Shown in pieces: positions 63,430 to 64,000 of a stretch of DNA of 64,000 bases. Where the stretch lies: positions 186,001-250,000 of the forward strand of contig NZ_JADHDW010000001.1 in NCBI RefSeq assembly GCF_016820555.1. The letters are read 5' to 3'. The notes under the pieces are model-generated. The model worked only from the letters and a program-made list of their open reading frames with translations. It made no database searches and was not told where the DNA came from. Each line of letters begins with the position of its first letter. Within the stretch, counting starts at the first letter, position 1. A program made the translations under genes and the position numbers. The DNA is from Bacillus sp. REN10. GTDB lineage: Bacteria; Bacillota; Bacilli; Bacillales; Domibacillaceae.

Positions 63430-64000
63430 ATGAAGAAAAAACAAAATGTTGTCATAAAGGGAACAAAAGATGGCTTGACGTTGCATTTAAATGATAAATG
63501 TGCTTATGCTGATTTATTAGATGAACTCAAAGAGAAAATGGTGACAGTGAACGATGAAGATCACGGAGCGATCATCACGGTGACTGTCCAGCTAGGAAAC
63601 CGTTATTTAACGCAAGAAGAAATAGAAAAGATCACCAGTCTGATTGTTGAGCAAAAGCATCTTGTGGTTGGAGAGGTAAAATCTAATGTGATGACTGTAG
63701 AGGAAGCGATTCGCTGGAAAGAGGAGAGTGAAATTGTTTCCTATACAGGAAGAGTTCGATCTGGACAAGTATTAGAAGTTGCCGGGGATTTGCTGTTGAT
63801 TGGTGATGTAAATCCGGGTGGAACGGTGAGAGCAGGACGAAATATTTATGTGATGGGTGCGTTAAAAGGAATGGCCCACGCTGGATGTTATGGGGATGAC
63901 TATGCCGTCATTGTTGCGGGTCAAATGATGCCTACACAGCTTAGAATTAGCCGTTATTTAAACCGTGCACCCGACCGCTATGAAGAAGATGAAAGCTTCG
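63430..64000 (+). CDS. minC: Septum site-determining protein MinC (3' end beyond window)
   Basis: About 190 codons visible, beginning MKKKQNVVIKGTKDGLTLHL from ATG 63430 (AGGTGAAG upstream). The N-terminal FtsZ-inhibiting domain runs to ~residue 95. The C-terminal beta-helix follows: YTGRVRSGQVLEVAGDLLL, IGDVNPGGTVRAGRNIYVMG and ALKGMAHAGC are the diagnostic MinC_C repeats. With MinD it blocks Z-ring assembly near the poles. The frame is open to the last base, so the gene is cut by the window edge. Confidence 0.95.
   Translation, partial: MKKKQNVVIKGTKDGLTLHLNDKCAYADLLDELKEKMVTVNDEDHGAIITVTVQLGNRYLTQEEIEKITSLIVEQKHLVVGEVKSNVMTVEEAIRWKEESEIVSYTGRVRSGQVLEVAGDLLLIGDVNPGGTVRAGRNIYVMGALKGMAHAGCYGDDYAVIVAGQMMPTQLRISRYLNRAPDRYEEDESF

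Overview
The window is chromosomal DNA of an endospore-forming member of the Bacillaceae. The gene order closely follows the uvrC-sdhCAB-gerE-racE-gerM-rph ... tig-clpX-lonB-lonA-ysxC-hemAXCDBL-spoVID-ysxE-valS-folC-comC-spoIIB-maf-radC-mreBCD-minC block known from Bacillus subtilis. Sporulation genes (gerE, gerM, spoVID, ysxE, spoIIB), strong AGGAGG ribosome sites, a T-box leader and a sigma-E promoter all fit this.

Layout. 1-8.2 kb is accessory: a partial secreted-type protein, a four-gene surface-glycan or glycolipid operon (sugar-nucleotide epimerase, flippase-like protein, membrane phosphodiesterase, family-2 glycosyltransferase), a Fur-controlled iron-permease pair and a membrane GT-C-like protein. 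8.2-19.5 kb is the conserved repair/respiration/germination block (uvrC, yslB, sdhCAB, ysmA, gerE, ysmB, racE, gerM, rph, rdgB, ysnB). 19.6-32.1 kb is a nest of mobile DNA. 32.3-33.2 kb holds a histidine-rich coat-like protein. 33.3-64 kb returns to the conserved core: protein quality control (tig, clpX, lonB, lonA), a complete glutamate-to-uroporphyrinogen haem operon, spore coat assembly, valS under a T-box, folate, competence and sporulation genes, and the mre/min shape and division operon, cut inside minC at the window edge.

The centre of interest is the tRNA-Arg(UCU) locus. The tRNA gene is split in its anticodon loop by a ~299-nt ORF-less group I intron. A ~11.4-kb island carrying a type I restriction-modification system and a small serine recombinase is inserted at the tRNA 3' end. 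It is bounded by a 67-bp direct repeat that contains the last 28 nt of the intron plus the whole 3' exon. Just beyond the island, where it would have lain ~175 bp downstream of the tRNA before integration, is the remnant of a PD-(D/E)XK endonuclease gene of the group-I-intron-associated (I-Ssp6803I-like) kind. That gene is itself split by a 154-bp IS200/IS605-type palindromic element. A second copy of the element lies between hemL and spoVID, inserted immediately downstream of a near-consensus sigma-E promoter, so that it now forms most of the spoVID leader. Together these suggest a free-standing homing endonuclease paired with an ORF-less tRNA intron, later broken and overlaid by two other kinds of mobile DNA.

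No CRISPR array, rRNA gene or prophage structural module was seen.
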